A stretch of DNA of 23,560 nucleotides from CAYNNQ01 sp051748085 (GCA_051748085.1 JBNJHA010000032.1:1-23560), one strand, 5' to 3'. Positions 1 through 7,491 are shown, numbered from the stretch's first letter. Translations and numbers: made by a program. Notes: generated from the sequence alone by a model not told the origin.

Positions 1-54
1 CTGGAAAGCCAGATTGAGAAATTCAAGGAAGAAGTCCGGTCAAATTATTTTTAA
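1..54 (+). CDS. C-terminal end of an unidentified protein (5' end outside window)
   Basis: The first 54 bases read without a stop as LESQIEKFKEEVRSNYF and then TAA. The residues are charged and helix-like. The reading frame, the stop and the ribosome-binding site of the next gene only 2 bases later support a real gene end in the same transcription unit as the CBS protein. The product cannot be recognised from 17 residues. Confidence 0.6.
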   Translation: MESQIEKFKEEVRSNYF

Positions 55-68
55 ACGAGGTAAAAAGC

Positions 69-473
69 ATGAGTCAGGAACAAAATAAAATTATACGTGC
101 AAAAGACGTGATGCAGACCAAAATCATATCCATTGACGGCATGGCCACGGCAAGAGAAGCTGCCGACAAGATGCGCCGGGAAAAAGTTCCCAGTCTGCTG
201 GTCGAAAAACGGCATGCGGACGATGCCTGGGGAATTCTGGTTGTTCAGGATTTTATTACAGAAGTGGTTATTCCCGGATATTCCCCGGACCTGGTGCATG
301 TTTATGAAATGATGACCAAGCCGGTTATCACCGTGCCGGCCGATATGGACATCCGTTATGTGGCCCGGCTATTATATAGATCCAATATACGCCGGGCCCC
401 GGCCGAAGAAAAAGGTGAAATCGTGGGCATGGTGTCCCTTTCCTCTCTGGTCCGGGACAACAAATTATTTTAA
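69..473 (+). CDS. Tandem CBS-domain protein
   Basis: This 134-residue soluble protein consists of two CBS motifs, about residues 14-70 and 80-132. The first begins KDVMQTKIISIDGMATAREAA and the second MMTKPVITVPADMDIRYVARLL, ending in the typical G-MVSLSSLVRD strand-helix. CBS pairs usually bind adenosine nucleotides and regulate a partner protein or enzyme; here no catalytic domain is attached, so the ligand and target are unknown. The ATG follows GAGGT at a good distance, and the upstream gene stops 14 bases before it, so the two are probably co-transcribed. The gene is convergent with the permease gene at 628, with a terminator-like hairpin between them. Confidence 0.88.
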   Translation: MSQEQNKIIRAKDVMQTKIISIDGMATAREAADKMRREKVPSLLVEKRHADDAWGILVVQDFITEVVIPGYSPDLVHVYEMMTKPVITVPADMDIRYVARLLYRSNIRRAPAEEKGEIVGMVSLSSLVRDNKLF

Positions 474-549
474 ATACGTCCAAGGAGTTGTTCCCTCAAA
501 ACATACTCTGCTTCTTTTGCACTATCCGAATCAATTTCATCTAGTTTTC

Positions 550-574
550 ATCCGGAAATTTAAAATTTTTGGAT
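550..574. terminator. Hairpin between convergent genes (probable bidirectional terminator)
   Basis: ATCCGGAAATTT (550-561) pairs with AAATTTTTGGAT (563-574); the two mismatches in DNA become G-U pairs in the + strand RNA. The stem is A/T rich and lies between the CBS gene ending at 473 and the permease gene ending at 628, where a terminator for both strands is expected. Confidence 0.5.
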
Positions 575-627
575 AAGATCCATCTAACTTATTCCGGTTT
601 ACGCGCCGCTTGTTAACCCCGGCCCGG

Positions 628-1806
628 CTAAGTGACAATCGCTCCGTAGGCCATGCCCGCAAAAGTGGACAAAATCACAATAATCCCGGCGAATGTGCCG
701 GTCTTTTTCCAGCCCATAACACTGCCGATAACGATCAGATTGGGGAGGGAAAGCGCCGGTCCGGCCAGAAGCATGGTCAGGGCCGGTCCCTGGCCCATTC
801 CCGATCCCAATAGCCCCTGCAGGATGGGTACCTCGGTGAGCGTGGCGAAATACATGAGCGCCGAGGCCAGGGCGGCAAACAAATTGGCCCAGATGGAGTT
901 GCCCCCGACCAGCTCGGCCACGAAATGCTCGGGAATCAATGCCGGATGCCCGGGACGGCCCAGGAAAAACCCGGCGAAAAGGACACCGGCGAAAAGCAGG
1001 GGAAATATCTGCTTCATGAACCCCCAGGTGGAGTTCACCCAGTCCCCGAGCTCCTCGCGCTTGAACCAGGACTTGAGGATAAATCCGAGGATGACCAGAA
1101 GGATGCCGGTGACTATCCACTTGGCCTGAAAGATGCTTTTCCACAGTACGGCCGCATCCTGGGATGGCTTGGCAAACGCGGCGAATATAAGAATCAAAAC
1201 CAGAATCAGCATGAAAATGCCTTCCTGAAAAAGAGACCGGCCTTCTCCTTCTTCATCCGGGAGATGCATCTGTCCGGCCTGGCGTTTTGCTTCATCCTTG
1301 CGGAAAATAAAATGCATGGATAGTCCTACAATGGCGGCGAAAAAAACCGCTCCCACCGCCCTGGCCAGGCCCAGCTGCCAGCCCAGAACCCGGGCGGTGA
1401 AGACAATGGCCAAAACGTTTATAGCCGGACCGGAATACAGAAAGGCAGTGGCCGGACCTATTCCCGCACCCCGGGAATAAATCCCGGCAAAAAGCGGGAG
1501 CACGGTGCAGGAACAAACCGCCAGAATGGTGCCGGACACCGAAGCCACGGAATAGGATAAAAATTTATTGGCCTGGGCTCCGAAATATTTGATTACCGAG
1601 GCCTGGGAGACAAACACGGCAATGGCCCCGGCAATAAAAAAGGCCGGTATCAGGCAGGTCAAAACGTGTTCCCGGGCGTATTCCCGGAGCATCATGAACG
1701 CCTCCAGCCCGGCCTGACGGATTATCTCGCTGTTCCAGGGCATATAATAGGCCACCAGGAAAAAGCCTGTCAAAAGTAATAACTTATAACGTTCTTTTAT
1801 ATTCAT
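628..1806 (-). CDS. DUF318-family permease (ArsP/SO_0444-like efflux transporter)
   Basis: This 392-residue protein has about 8-10 membrane segments. The diagnostic part of the permease family (PF03773) is present at about residues 90-150: a CSCTVLPLFAG motif in a membrane helix, followed by GAGIGPATAFLYSGPAINVLAI. A second half-repeat carries LLGSGMGQGPALTMLLAGPALSLPN. Family members export organoarsenicals (ArsP) or metal ions; the Cys pair in CSC is the likely substrate-binding element. It is the last gene of the arsenic operon. The ATG at 1806 is preceded by AGGAGAGGGGG. Substrate is not determined by the sequence: trivalent organoarsenical, arsenite or a divalent metal are all possible. 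A 68-base gap separates it from the CcdA-like gene. Confidence 0.85.
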   Translation of the reverse strand: MNIKERYKLLLLTGFFLVAYYMPWNSEIIRQAGLEAFMMLREYAREHVLTCLIPAFFIAGAIAVFVSQASVIKYFGAQANKFLSYSVASVSGTILAVCSCTVLPLFAGIYSRGAGIGPATAFLYSGPAINVLAIVFTARVLGWQLGLARAVGAVFFAAIVGLSMHFIFRKDEAKRQAGQMHLPDEEGEGRSLFQEGIFMLILVLILIFAAFAKPSQDAAVLWKSIFQAKWIVTGILLVILGFILKSWFKREELGDWVNSTWGFMKQIFPLLFAGVLFAGFFLGRPGHPALIPEHFVAELVGGNSIWANLFAALASALMYFATLTEVPILQGLLGSGMGQGPALTMLLAGPALSLPNLIVIGSVMGWKKTGTFAGIIVILSTFAGMAYGAIVT

Positions 1807-1874
1807 CCCCCTCTCCTACTTGAAACTCATGCATACTTTCCGCATATTTTTTTATTTCCGGAATCCTTAACCGT

Positions 1875-2585
1875 CTACAAAATCTTCAACATGGGACTGG
1901 ATATAAAATAAACGCCCAGGACAAAAATAATCACTGCAGCGCCTTTGCGGAACCAGAATCCCGCTCCCTGCCAGGCGGAACTTTCGGTCAACCTGCGCAC
2001 AGCAGCCGCGGAACTACCGGCGAAAACAATCGGCAGGCAATGTCCCAGGGCGAATAAAAGCATCATCATTGATCCGAAGAAAATCTCCTGCTGCACGGTA
2101 ACAATGGCCAAAATAGGGGCGATAAAGCCGAAAGTGCACGACCCGGACAGTATCCCGTAGGCCAGACCCAGCCCAAAGGCCCCGTGGATTCCGCGCAGTT
2201 TGAGACGATACAGCAGCCCCCCGGACATGGTGCAGGCCTGCACGCCCAACATGCCCAGGCCAACCCAGATCAATACCGCGCCCACGACCATTTGCAGCCA
2301 TATCCCTACATCTCCAAGCATGCGGCCCAAAATGGCGCAAACAATCCCCACCGCGGCAATGGTGATGAAAAGACCCAGAGTGAAAGCCCCGGCATACCAT
2401 CCGGCCCGTTTAGGATTCACTGCGGTCTGCTGCCCGCCCACATAGGCCACGATCAAGGGGATTGAAGCCAGATGACACGGACTCAAGAGCACGCTTACCA
2501 TCCCCCAGATAAAAGCCCCGGCCAGAGCCAGGGCTGTACCCGCGGACATCCATTGATTAACCGCGATCAAAAGCTGATCAAACAT
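1875..2585 (-). CDS. CcdA/DsbD-like transmembrane thiol electron carrier
   Basis: This 236-residue polytopic protein matches the DsbD transmembrane domain/CcdA family, which moves electrons from cytoplasmic thioredoxin across the inner membrane to periplasmic thiol proteins. It has about six membrane helices. The two redox cysteines are in place: C37 in LLSPCHLASIPLI (family form SPC-P) and C150 in LSGSCTFGFIAPIL. Extra cysteines are C83 and C118. I chose the ATG at 2585 because AGGG lies 12 bases upstream; a TTG at 2621 would overlap the preceding thioredoxin gene by 4 bases and has no better site. Its position directly after a membrane-anchored thioredoxin strongly suggests that it reduces that protein. 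A role in cytochrome c maturation cannot be excluded but no cytochrome gene is nearby. Confidence 0.85.
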   Translation of the reverse strand: MFDQLLIAVNQWMSAGTALALAGAFIWGMVSVLLSPCHLASIPLIVAYVGGQQTAVNPKRAGWYAGAFTLGLFITIAAVGIVCAILGRMLGDVGIWLQMVVGAVLIWVGLGMLGVQACTMSGGLLYRLKLRGIHGAFGLGLAYGILSGSCTFGFIAPILAIVTVQQEIFFGSMMMLLFALGHCLPIVFAGSSAAAVRRLTESSAWQGAGFWFRKGAAVIIFVLGVYFISSPMLKIL

Positions 2586-2617
2586 ATCGTGTTTTTCCCT
2601 GTAATTACAAAATACAA

Positions 2618-3064
2618 TCAAAGATCCCGATATTTCTCGGGCGGCTCCACTCCCATCTGGGTCAATTGCCGGACAATGGATTCTTTGTCCATAAATCCGG
2701 TATGCCGGGCCACTTCTTCCCCTTTTGCATTAAAGAATATCTGGGTGGGAATGGCCTGGATACCGTATTTATTTGCCTCATCCCTGTTCTTCCAGACATC
2801 TATAAAAATGATCTTCGCCCGGCCCGCGTAGGCCTCTTTCAATTCCTCCAGAATCGGGGCCATCATTATGCACGGCTTGCATTCGTCCGACCCCAGATCG
2901 AGCATGACCACTTCCCCGGGGACGGGCGATTTTACCTCCGCGCTCCCTGATGCGGGCTGCAAATCTTTTTTCGGCCCGGTTCCGTACTGAAACATATTCC
3001 AAATCACCACTACCGCAAGGATTACCGCCGCGGCAATGAACAGCTTTTTAACATTTGCATTCAT
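2618..3064 (-). CDS. Membrane-anchored periplasmic thioredoxin-like protein (CKPC)
   Basis: This 148-residue protein has one N-terminal membrane helix (about residues 7-26), a short linker, and a thioredoxin fold. The active site is C62-K-P-C65 in SDECKPCIMM, and the cis-proline motif IPTQIFF is present; these place the catalytic domain outside the cytoplasm, in the TlpA/DsbE-like manner. The ATG at 3064 follows AAGGA at a usual distance; a TTG start 12 codons upstream would overlap acr3. The gene sits between acr3 (about 30 bases) and the CcdA-like gene (about 30 bases), so it is probably the substrate of that electron carrier. Its final thiol target, perhaps the permease, metalloids themselves or envelope proteins damaged by arsenic, is inference. 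Confidence 0.85.
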   Translation of the reverse strand: MNANVKKLFIAAAVILAVVVIWNMFQYGTGPKKDLQPASGSAEVKSPVPGEVVMLDLGSDECKPCIMMAPILEELKEAYAGRAKIIFIDVWKNRDEANKYGIQAIPTQIFFNAKGEEVARHTGFMDKESIVRQLTQMGVEPPEKYRDL

Positions 3065-3096
3065 GGACTGTTGGTTTCCTTTTTTGTTTTGAACAT

Positions 3097-4197
3097 TCAA
3101 TGGATTTCATCCCGGCACGTCACGTGACATACCCCGGTCGGCGTCTCTACCGCGTACGGAAAATACTTCTTTTTCAGCCACAGGGCCACATTCACCAGAA
3201 AAATAAGCACCGGGACCTCAACCAGCGGCCCGATCACCGCGGCAAAGGCTACCCCGGAATTAATGCCGAAGACGGCCACGGCCACGGCAATGGCCAGCTC
3301 GAAATTATTGGATGCCGCGGTAAATGACAAGGTGGTGGTCTGCTCATAGGTGGCCCTGAATTTCATGGACATATAAAAGGTTATAAGGAACATGACCAGG
3401 AAATAAATGCACAACGGAATAGCGATGCGCACCACATCCAAGGGCAGTTTTACGATATATTCGCCCTTGAGCGAAAACATGACCATGATGGTGAAAAGCA
3501 GCGCGATCAGGGTCACGGGACTGATTTTGGGAATGAATTTTTCCATGTACCAGTCCTCGCCCTTGGTCTTCAGGCCGATAAAACGGGAAATAATCCCGGC
3601 TATAAACGGAATGCCCAGATAGATGAACACGCTTTTTGCAATCCGGCCGATGGTCACATCCACGGCCGCGCCCTCCAGGCCGAACCATCCCGGCAGAACG
3701 GTAATGAAAAACCAGGCGTAAAAGGAGAAAAAAAGGACCTGAAAAACCGAGTTGAAAGCCACCAGCCCGGCGCAATACTCGGCATCGCCCTTGGCCAGCT
3801 CATTCCAGACCAGGACCATGGCGATGCACCGGGCCAGGCCGATCAAAATCAGACCCACCATGTATTCATGGTGCCCGGAGAGAAAGGCGATAGCCAGAAG
3901 AAACATCAATATCGGGCCGATCACCCAGTTCTGGACCAGGGACAAGGACAAAATCTTGTAGTCCCGGAACACCTCTCCCAGTTTTTCGTAGCGTACTTTG
4001 GCCAGCGGAGGATACATCATCAGGATAAGCCCCACGGCAATGGGGATATTGGTGGTGCCCACGGTAACGTAGTCCAGGAGATCGACAACCCCGGGGTGGA
4101 AATGCCCGGCGGACACGCCAACGGCCATGGCCAAAAAAATCCACAGGGTCAAAAATCTGTCCAGAAGGGGCAATTTCTTTGCGGTGGATGTATTCAT
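3097..4197 (-). CDS. acr3: Acr3-type arsenite efflux transporter
   Basis: This 366-residue protein has ten predicted membrane helices and matches the Acr3 (bile acid/arsenite transporter superfamily) family along its length. Visible landmarks are MMYPPLAKVRYEKLGEV, GLARCIAMVLVWNELAKGD with the conserved Cys of helix 4, and TLSFTAASNNFELAIAVAVA followed by GPLVEVPVLI in helices 9-10. It extrudes As(OH)3/arsenite using the proton motive force. GAGGAG lies 5 bases before the ATG. A C-terminal tail contains CHVTC near the last 10 residues, not part of the usual core; it may bind trivalent metalloid, but that is speculative. Two palindromes fill the gap to the upstream gene. Confidence 0.95.
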   Translation of the reverse strand: MNTSTAKKLPLLDRFLTLWIFLAMAVGVSAGHFHPGVVDLLDYVTVGTTNIPIAVGLILMMYPPLAKVRYEKLGEVFRDYKILSLSLVQNWVIGPILMFLLAIAFLSGHHEYMVGLILIGLARCIAMVLVWNELAKGDAEYCAGLVAFNSVFQVLFFSFYAWFFITVLPGWFGLEGAAVDVTIGRIAKSVFIYLGIPFIAGIISRFIGLKTKGEDWYMEKFIPKISPVTLIALLFTIMVMFSLKGEYIVKLPLDVVRIAIPLCIYFLVMFLITFYMSMKFRATYEQTTTLSFTAASNNFELAIAVAVAVFGINSGVAFAAVIGPLVEVPVLIFLVNVALWLKKKYFPYAVETPTGVCHVTCRDEIH

Positions 4198-4213
4198 TAA
4201 GCTCCTCGCTTTG

Positions 4214-4266
4214 ATTCCTGAACGTTCAGGAATTTTAAAATCCGGTCCCAGGGACCGGATTTTAAA
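4214..4266 (-). promoter_or_regulatory. Two tandem perfect palindromes before acr3 (attenuator or processing site)
   Basis: ATTCCTGAAC/GTTCAGGAAT is a perfect 20-base palindrome at 4214-4233. It is followed at once by 16-base perfect arms TTTAAAATCCGGTCCC (4234-4249) and their complement (4251-4266) around a single base. The second abuts the stop codon of the small thioredoxin gene and the first ends 16 bases before the acr3 start codon. In RNA these would be strong hairpins that could stop or stabilise transcripts and so set arsR/trx against acr3 levels. Confidence 0.6.
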
Positions 4267-4497
4267 CTATTTAATCCACTCCATAACATCATCCTTTTTG
4301 GGCACCTTGCCCACGGATTTGACTTCGCCGTCCACAACCACGGCCGGAGTGCCGAAGACCCCGTATTTCGCGATCTCCATGCTGTCAGTAACCTTTTCCA
4401 CGTTTGCCTCCGCACCGGAGTCGGTAACAGCCTGCGTGACCACTTCTTCGGCCTTTTTGCATTTCGGGCAACCGGGACCCAAGACCTTGATATCCAT
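4267..4497 (-). CDS. Small CPKC thioredoxin-like protein (redox-active disulfide protein family)
   Basis: This 76-residue cytoplasmic protein matches the Thioredoxin_3/redox-active disulfide protein 2 family. It begins MDIKVLGPGCPKCKKAEEVV, with the C10-P-K-C13 active site directly after the first strand, and has the cis-proline GTPAVVVDGEV in the second half. Such small proteins are often encoded beside DUF318 permeases and arsenic genes; a role in passing electrons to metalloid or metal handling proteins is suspected but not established. AGGAGGGAGAG directly precedes the ATG. It lies 34 bases downstream of arsR. Confidence 0.88.
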   Translation of the reverse strand: MDIKVLGPGCPKCKKAEEVVTQAVTDSGAEANVEKVTDSMEIAKYGVFGTPAVVVDGEVKSVGKVPKKDDVMEWIK

Positions 4498-4531
4498 TAC
4501 TCTCCCTCCTGTTTTTTCTTATTTAAGAAAC

Positions 4532-4906
4532 TCAGCCCTGCTCCTCTTCGGATGAGCAGCTTCGCGACCGGCAAATATCCTCGCGTCTTATTTCCGGAAG
4601 CCGGCGCATAAGCTCGATTACTTCCGGATCATCCTCCAGCCAGATTCTGCACTTCTTGAGCATTTCTGCGGCATACGGGCTATCCGAACCGTCGGCCAGG
4701 TAATAGTTCACCCACAGCCCATCCTTGGAATAGGTTGTCAACCCGGCCTCTTCCAGGATCTTCAGATGCTTGCTGGCAGTGGACTGGGCAATGCCCAGAG
4801 CCTTCTGGATCTCACAGACGCACATCTCTCTTCGCTGGAGCATCTTTACAATTTTTACCCGCGTCCGCTCGGACAGGGCTTTCATCACCTTTATAAAGTT
4901 TCTCAT
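4532..4906 (-). CDS. arsR: ArsR-family metalloid-responsive repressor
   Basis: This 124-residue winged-helix repressor shows the ArsR order: ALSERTRVKIVKML, the metal-site helix REMCVCEIQKAL (C29 and C31), and the recognition helix GIAQSTASKHLKILEEAGL, then the wing. The CVC pair is the classic As(III)-sensing site; additional cysteines near the C-terminus (CRSRSC) may add ligands. I prefer ATG 4906, because the promoter and operator overlap the upstream possible starts at 4936 and 4942, which would leave no leader. As first gene of the operon it should repress its own transcription until arsenite, antimonite or a similar ion releases it. The ribosome-binding site is weak (GGGA). Confidence 0.93.
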   Translation of the reverse strand: MRNFIKVMKALSERTRVKIVKMLQRREMCVCEIQKALGIAQSTASKHLKILEEAGLTTYSKDGLWVNYYLADGSDSPYAAEMLKKCRIWLEDDPEVIELMRRLPEIRREDICRSRSCSSEEEQG

Positions 4907-4930
4907 TTTTATATTCCCGTGCTTAAAATC

Positions 4931-4977
4931 ATACATCGTCATATAACGATATATAAATTATTTTCCGCGTCTGTCAA
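4931..4977 (-). promoter_or_regulatory. arsR promoter with overlapping operator dyad
   Basis: On the - strand TTGACA (4977-4972) is followed after 16-17 bases by TATATA/ATATAT (4955-4949), a near-consensus sigma70 promoter. The dyad ATACATCGT (4931-4939), six bases, ACGATATAT (4946-4954) has 8 of 9 matching arm positions and covers the -10 box and expected start site. This is where ArsR would block initiation. Confidence 0.7.
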
Positions 4978-5054
4978 GCAATAAATTTATGCTCTTGAAC
5001 CATCCTCGTACCTCACGGCACAATAAGCACTTGGGAATAACGAATATACTAAGA

Positions 5055-5405
5055 TTATTTAGATTTGTCGGCGTGATTATGCCTGTAGGCAATGACCCGG
5101 GTTGTGTCCATGGTCACCAGACCTTCCCGGATAAGCGCGTCCAGGCGAGGCAGAAAGGCATTTATTTTCTCCTCCGAGTCCACAATCTCAATAACCACAG
5201 GCAGGTCTTCGGACAGACGCAGAATCTGAGAGGTGTGAATGCGGCTGTTCGCGCCAAAGCCGAGCATGCCGCGAAAGACAGTGGCCCCGGCCAGGCCCTG
5301 TTCCCGGGCCTCTTCAACAAGGACTTTGTACAGTGGACGGCCGTCTGCTTTATCGTTCTCCCCGATAAAGATCCTGAGTAAAACCGACTCCGCCGGAAGT
5401 TTCAT
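5055..5405 (-). CDS. DUF190 family protein, fluoride-module partner
   Basis: This 116-residue protein fits DUF190 (PF02641), a PII-like fold. Landmarks are the opening LLRIFIGENDKADGRPLYK, GLAGATVFRGMLGFG, then IHTSQILRLSEDLPVVIEIVD. DUF190 genes commonly sit beside crcB; a role as a small regulatory partner of the fluoride channel is suspected from this association, not shown. GGGAGG lies a few bases before the ATG at 5405, which is why I reject the longer frame reaching to 5453. It starts 18 bases downstream of the crcB stop on the same strand. Confidence 0.9.
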   Translation of the reverse strand: MKLPAESVLLRIFIGENDKADGRPLYKVLVEEAREQGLAGATVFRGMLGFGANSRIHTSQILRLSEDLPVVIEIVDSEEKINAFLPRLDALIREGLVTMDTTRVIAYRHNHADKSK

Positions 5406-5422
5406 AAGCTCCCTCCCAATAA

Positions 5423-5800
5423 TCAGATCCAGCGGCCCAGGGCGACACCGCAAAATAATGCAATGAAGCCCAGCCCGTTCTGAACGATAAAATTAGCGGC
5501 AGCCGGTAACCACTCCGCTGCACGCATAAGATGCTGGGTTTCCAGAATATAGGAAGAAAAGGTGGTAAATGCGCCCATAAACCCGATCATGACCACTACC
5601 CTGGCCTGCGCGGCAAAAGGCAGCTTGTTCTCAAACACGGCCCAGCCCAGTCCGGCCAGAAAGCAGCCGGTGATATTGACCACAAATGTTCCCCACGGAA
5701 AACCCGCTCCGGCAAAGCGGTGCACAAGGCCGGTCAGACCGTACCGACAAAGCGTGCCCGCGGCCCCGGCCAGGGATAAAAGAAGAATACGGGTGAACAT
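5423..5800 (-). CDS. crcB: CrcB/FluC fluoride channel
   Basis: This 125-residue four-helix membrane protein carries the family signatures: GAAGTLCRYGLTG at about residues 12-24, FPWGTFVVNITGCFLAG with the conserved Asn42, and MIGFMGAFTTFSSYILE with the Phe/Thr-Ser track at about 74-86. FluC forms an antiparallel dimer that lets fluoride leave the cytoplasm. Its length is usual for the family when started at ATG 5800; the frame is open a further 34 codons upstream but that part does not resemble the family. No fluoride riboswitch could be recognised upstream. Confidence 0.93.
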   Translation of the reverse strand: MFTRILLLSLAGAAGTLCRYGLTGLVHRFAGAGFPWGTFVVNITGCFLAGLGWAVFENKLPFAAQARVVVMIGFMGAFTTFSSYILETQHLMRAAEWLPAAANFIVQNGLGFIALFCGVALGRWI

Positions 5801-6225
5801 GGGCAGGCGTTTATCCCCAATCCCCTTTGCAGTCAATTTATAAATAAACCCATTCAAAAAAACCAGATAAATAAAATCTACCTGCATTGTCGATAAACGC
5901 AAAACGGCTTGAACTGATTCTGATTATTCAGGCTTCCGTTTTACAATAAAGTAAAAAAGCACTTTTTATGCACGCTTTAAATAACAATTATGTACCATCT
6001 TGCGCCAAAGACTAAAAACAGAGCAACTGATCATCAAATTTTGTTGGTCGGGTTTTCGGCCTGCTGATTTCTTATGTACCTCGCAAGACAGCTCCTTTGC
6101 ACCTGCTCTTTATGCTGATATTTAAAGCGGATAATCAAATTTTCTCCCAAAAACATGTTTGGCATAACTCCTGCTGTGGCGCTCGTACACATATAAAAAA
6201 TTGCAGAACCAAGAAGGAGACAAAA
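5801..6225. other. Intergenic region between divergent crcB and EAL genes
   Basis: About 425 bases with no convincing gene. It holds an imperfect dyad in which AAAACGGCTTGAA (5901-5913) faces TTCAGGCTTCCGTTTT (5927-5942), able to form a hairpin near the middle of this divergent region. The promoters of both neighbours must be here, but I could not fix them with confidence. Confidence 0.5.
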
Positions 6226-7446
6226 ATCAAAGCCAATTTATTCACCCGATTTATTCAGGGTCGAAAAATATTTTCTTTATATCAGCCGATAGTATCCATT
6301 CAGCGTGGAGCTGTCCTCGGTGTAGAGGCCTTAGCCAGGGGAAAGGATGTACTAACCGGAGATATAATACCGCCGGACACCATGTTCCATCAGGCAGCAA
6401 AATGCGGCATGACCCTGGAACTGGACCGCGTCTGCAGGGAAAAAGCTTTGGAAGGATTTGCCAGCATGGATGAGCATAACCGGCATCTTTTGTCCATCAA
6501 TCTGGACACCTCGTGCATAAATCAAGATGTTTCCGGATCCCGCTTTCTTCTGAAACAGGTGAAAAACGCCGGAATAGGCAACAATCATGTCGTCCTGGAG
6601 CTCCTGGAATCCAGGGCTTCCAGCACCGAAGCCCTGATGAAATTCATCTCCGCTTACAGACGCAAAAATTTTTTGATTGCTCTGGACGATGTCGGATCGG
6701 GTTTTTCCAATCTGGAAAGAATTCCGCTCATAAAGCCGGACATCCTGAAGCTGGATCGTTCCCTGGTTTCAAATGTACACAAGCATTTCCACAAACAGGA
6801 ACTGGTCCGCAGTTTTGTGCAGTTGGGATACCGCACCGGCTCACAGGTGGTAGCCGAGGGAGTGGAGAGTCCTGAGGAAGTAGTCTGCCTGTTGGAATTA
6901 GGGATTGGATTATTTCAGGGTTTTTATTTCGCGCGACCATCGGCAAGTCCGTTAAAAGATCAAGGCATCGTGGAAAAGATAAAAAAAGTCTCGAATATGT
7001 ACAGACGTAAAACCACTTCCAGACTGAACACGGAACAAAAGGAATTCCATAAGTACAGGGAAATAATGGATCATGCCTGTTCAATGCTAATAAACATCAT
7101 GGACAGCGAGATTGAACAAAGTCTGGCTCAATGTCTGGATACAGAGCCGAAGCTGGAGTGTCTGTATGTTTTAAATACGGAAGGGATCCAGATATCCGCG
7201 ACAATCTGCAATCCAAACAGGCTGACCAAAAGCAGGCAAATATTATACGAGCCTGCTGCAAGAGGCAGCGATCATTCGCTCAAGGAATACTATTTACCCA
7301 TTGGAGCAGGACAAACGGAACATACAACGGACAGGTATATTTCTCAGGCTTCAGGCAATCCGTGTGTTACCATCGCCAGGTTTATAAATAATAAGACTGA
7401 CCGCGGCAAACTCATCCTGTGCGCGGATATCGGTTGCGGATATTGA
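6226..7446 (+). CDS. EAL-domain cyclic-di-GMP phosphodiesterase with C-terminal sensor-like domain
   Basis: The EAL domain covers about residues 12-260 counted from 6226. Catalytic motifs are intact: GVEALARG (E34), LSINLDTSC, LELLESR, ALDDVGSGFSNL, KPDILKLDRSLV, VVAEGVES and GLFQGFYFARP, so it should hydrolyse c-di-GMP to pGpG. The remaining ~140 residues (LYVLNTEGIQISATICNPNR, later YISQASGNPCVTIARF) look like a PAS/Cache-type sensor domain. Start choice is difficult. A strong AAGAAGGAGA ends 5 bases before an in-frame ATC (6226-6228), which gives a natural EAL N-terminus; the frame is open back to a TTG at 6097 with an ATG at 6112, neither with a good ribosome-binding site. I annotate from the ATC and flag it. 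Confidence 0.88.
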   Translation: MKANLFTRFIQGRKIFSLYQPIVSIQRGAVLGVEALARGKDVLTGDIIPPDTMFHQAAKCGMTLELDRVCREKALEGFASMDEHNRHLLSINLDTSCINQDVSGSRFLLKQVKNAGIGNNHVVLELLESRASSTEALMKFISAYRRKNFLIALDDVGSGFSNLERIPLIKPDILKLDRSLVSNVHKHFHKQELVRSFVQLGYRTGSQVVAEGVESPEEVVCLLELGIGLFQGFYFARPSASPLKDQGIVEKIKKVSNMYRRKTTSRLNTEQKEFHKYREIMDHACSMLINIMDSEIEQSLAQCLDTEPKLECLYVLNTEGIQISATICNPNRLTKSRQILYEPAARGSDHSLKEYYLPIGAGQTEHTTDRYISQASGNPCVTIARFINNKTDRGKLILCADIGCGY

Positions 7447-7491
7447 TTATATCCTTCTCAACCAGGAATAAAATGTAACTATTCGGCACAA

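Noticed and set aside
599..1144. Long open frame on - inside the permease gene
   Set aside because: It is a shifted frame of the permease gene; the composition is rich in Arg/His/Gly as expected of a shadow, and the permease frame has clear family motifs.
5801..5880. Fluoride riboswitch in front of crcB
   Set aside because: A G-rich stretch with ATAAACGCC lies just before the crcB start on the - strand, which recalls part of the fluoride aptamer, but the required GATGG and CTGATG elements and room for the pseudoknot are not visible.
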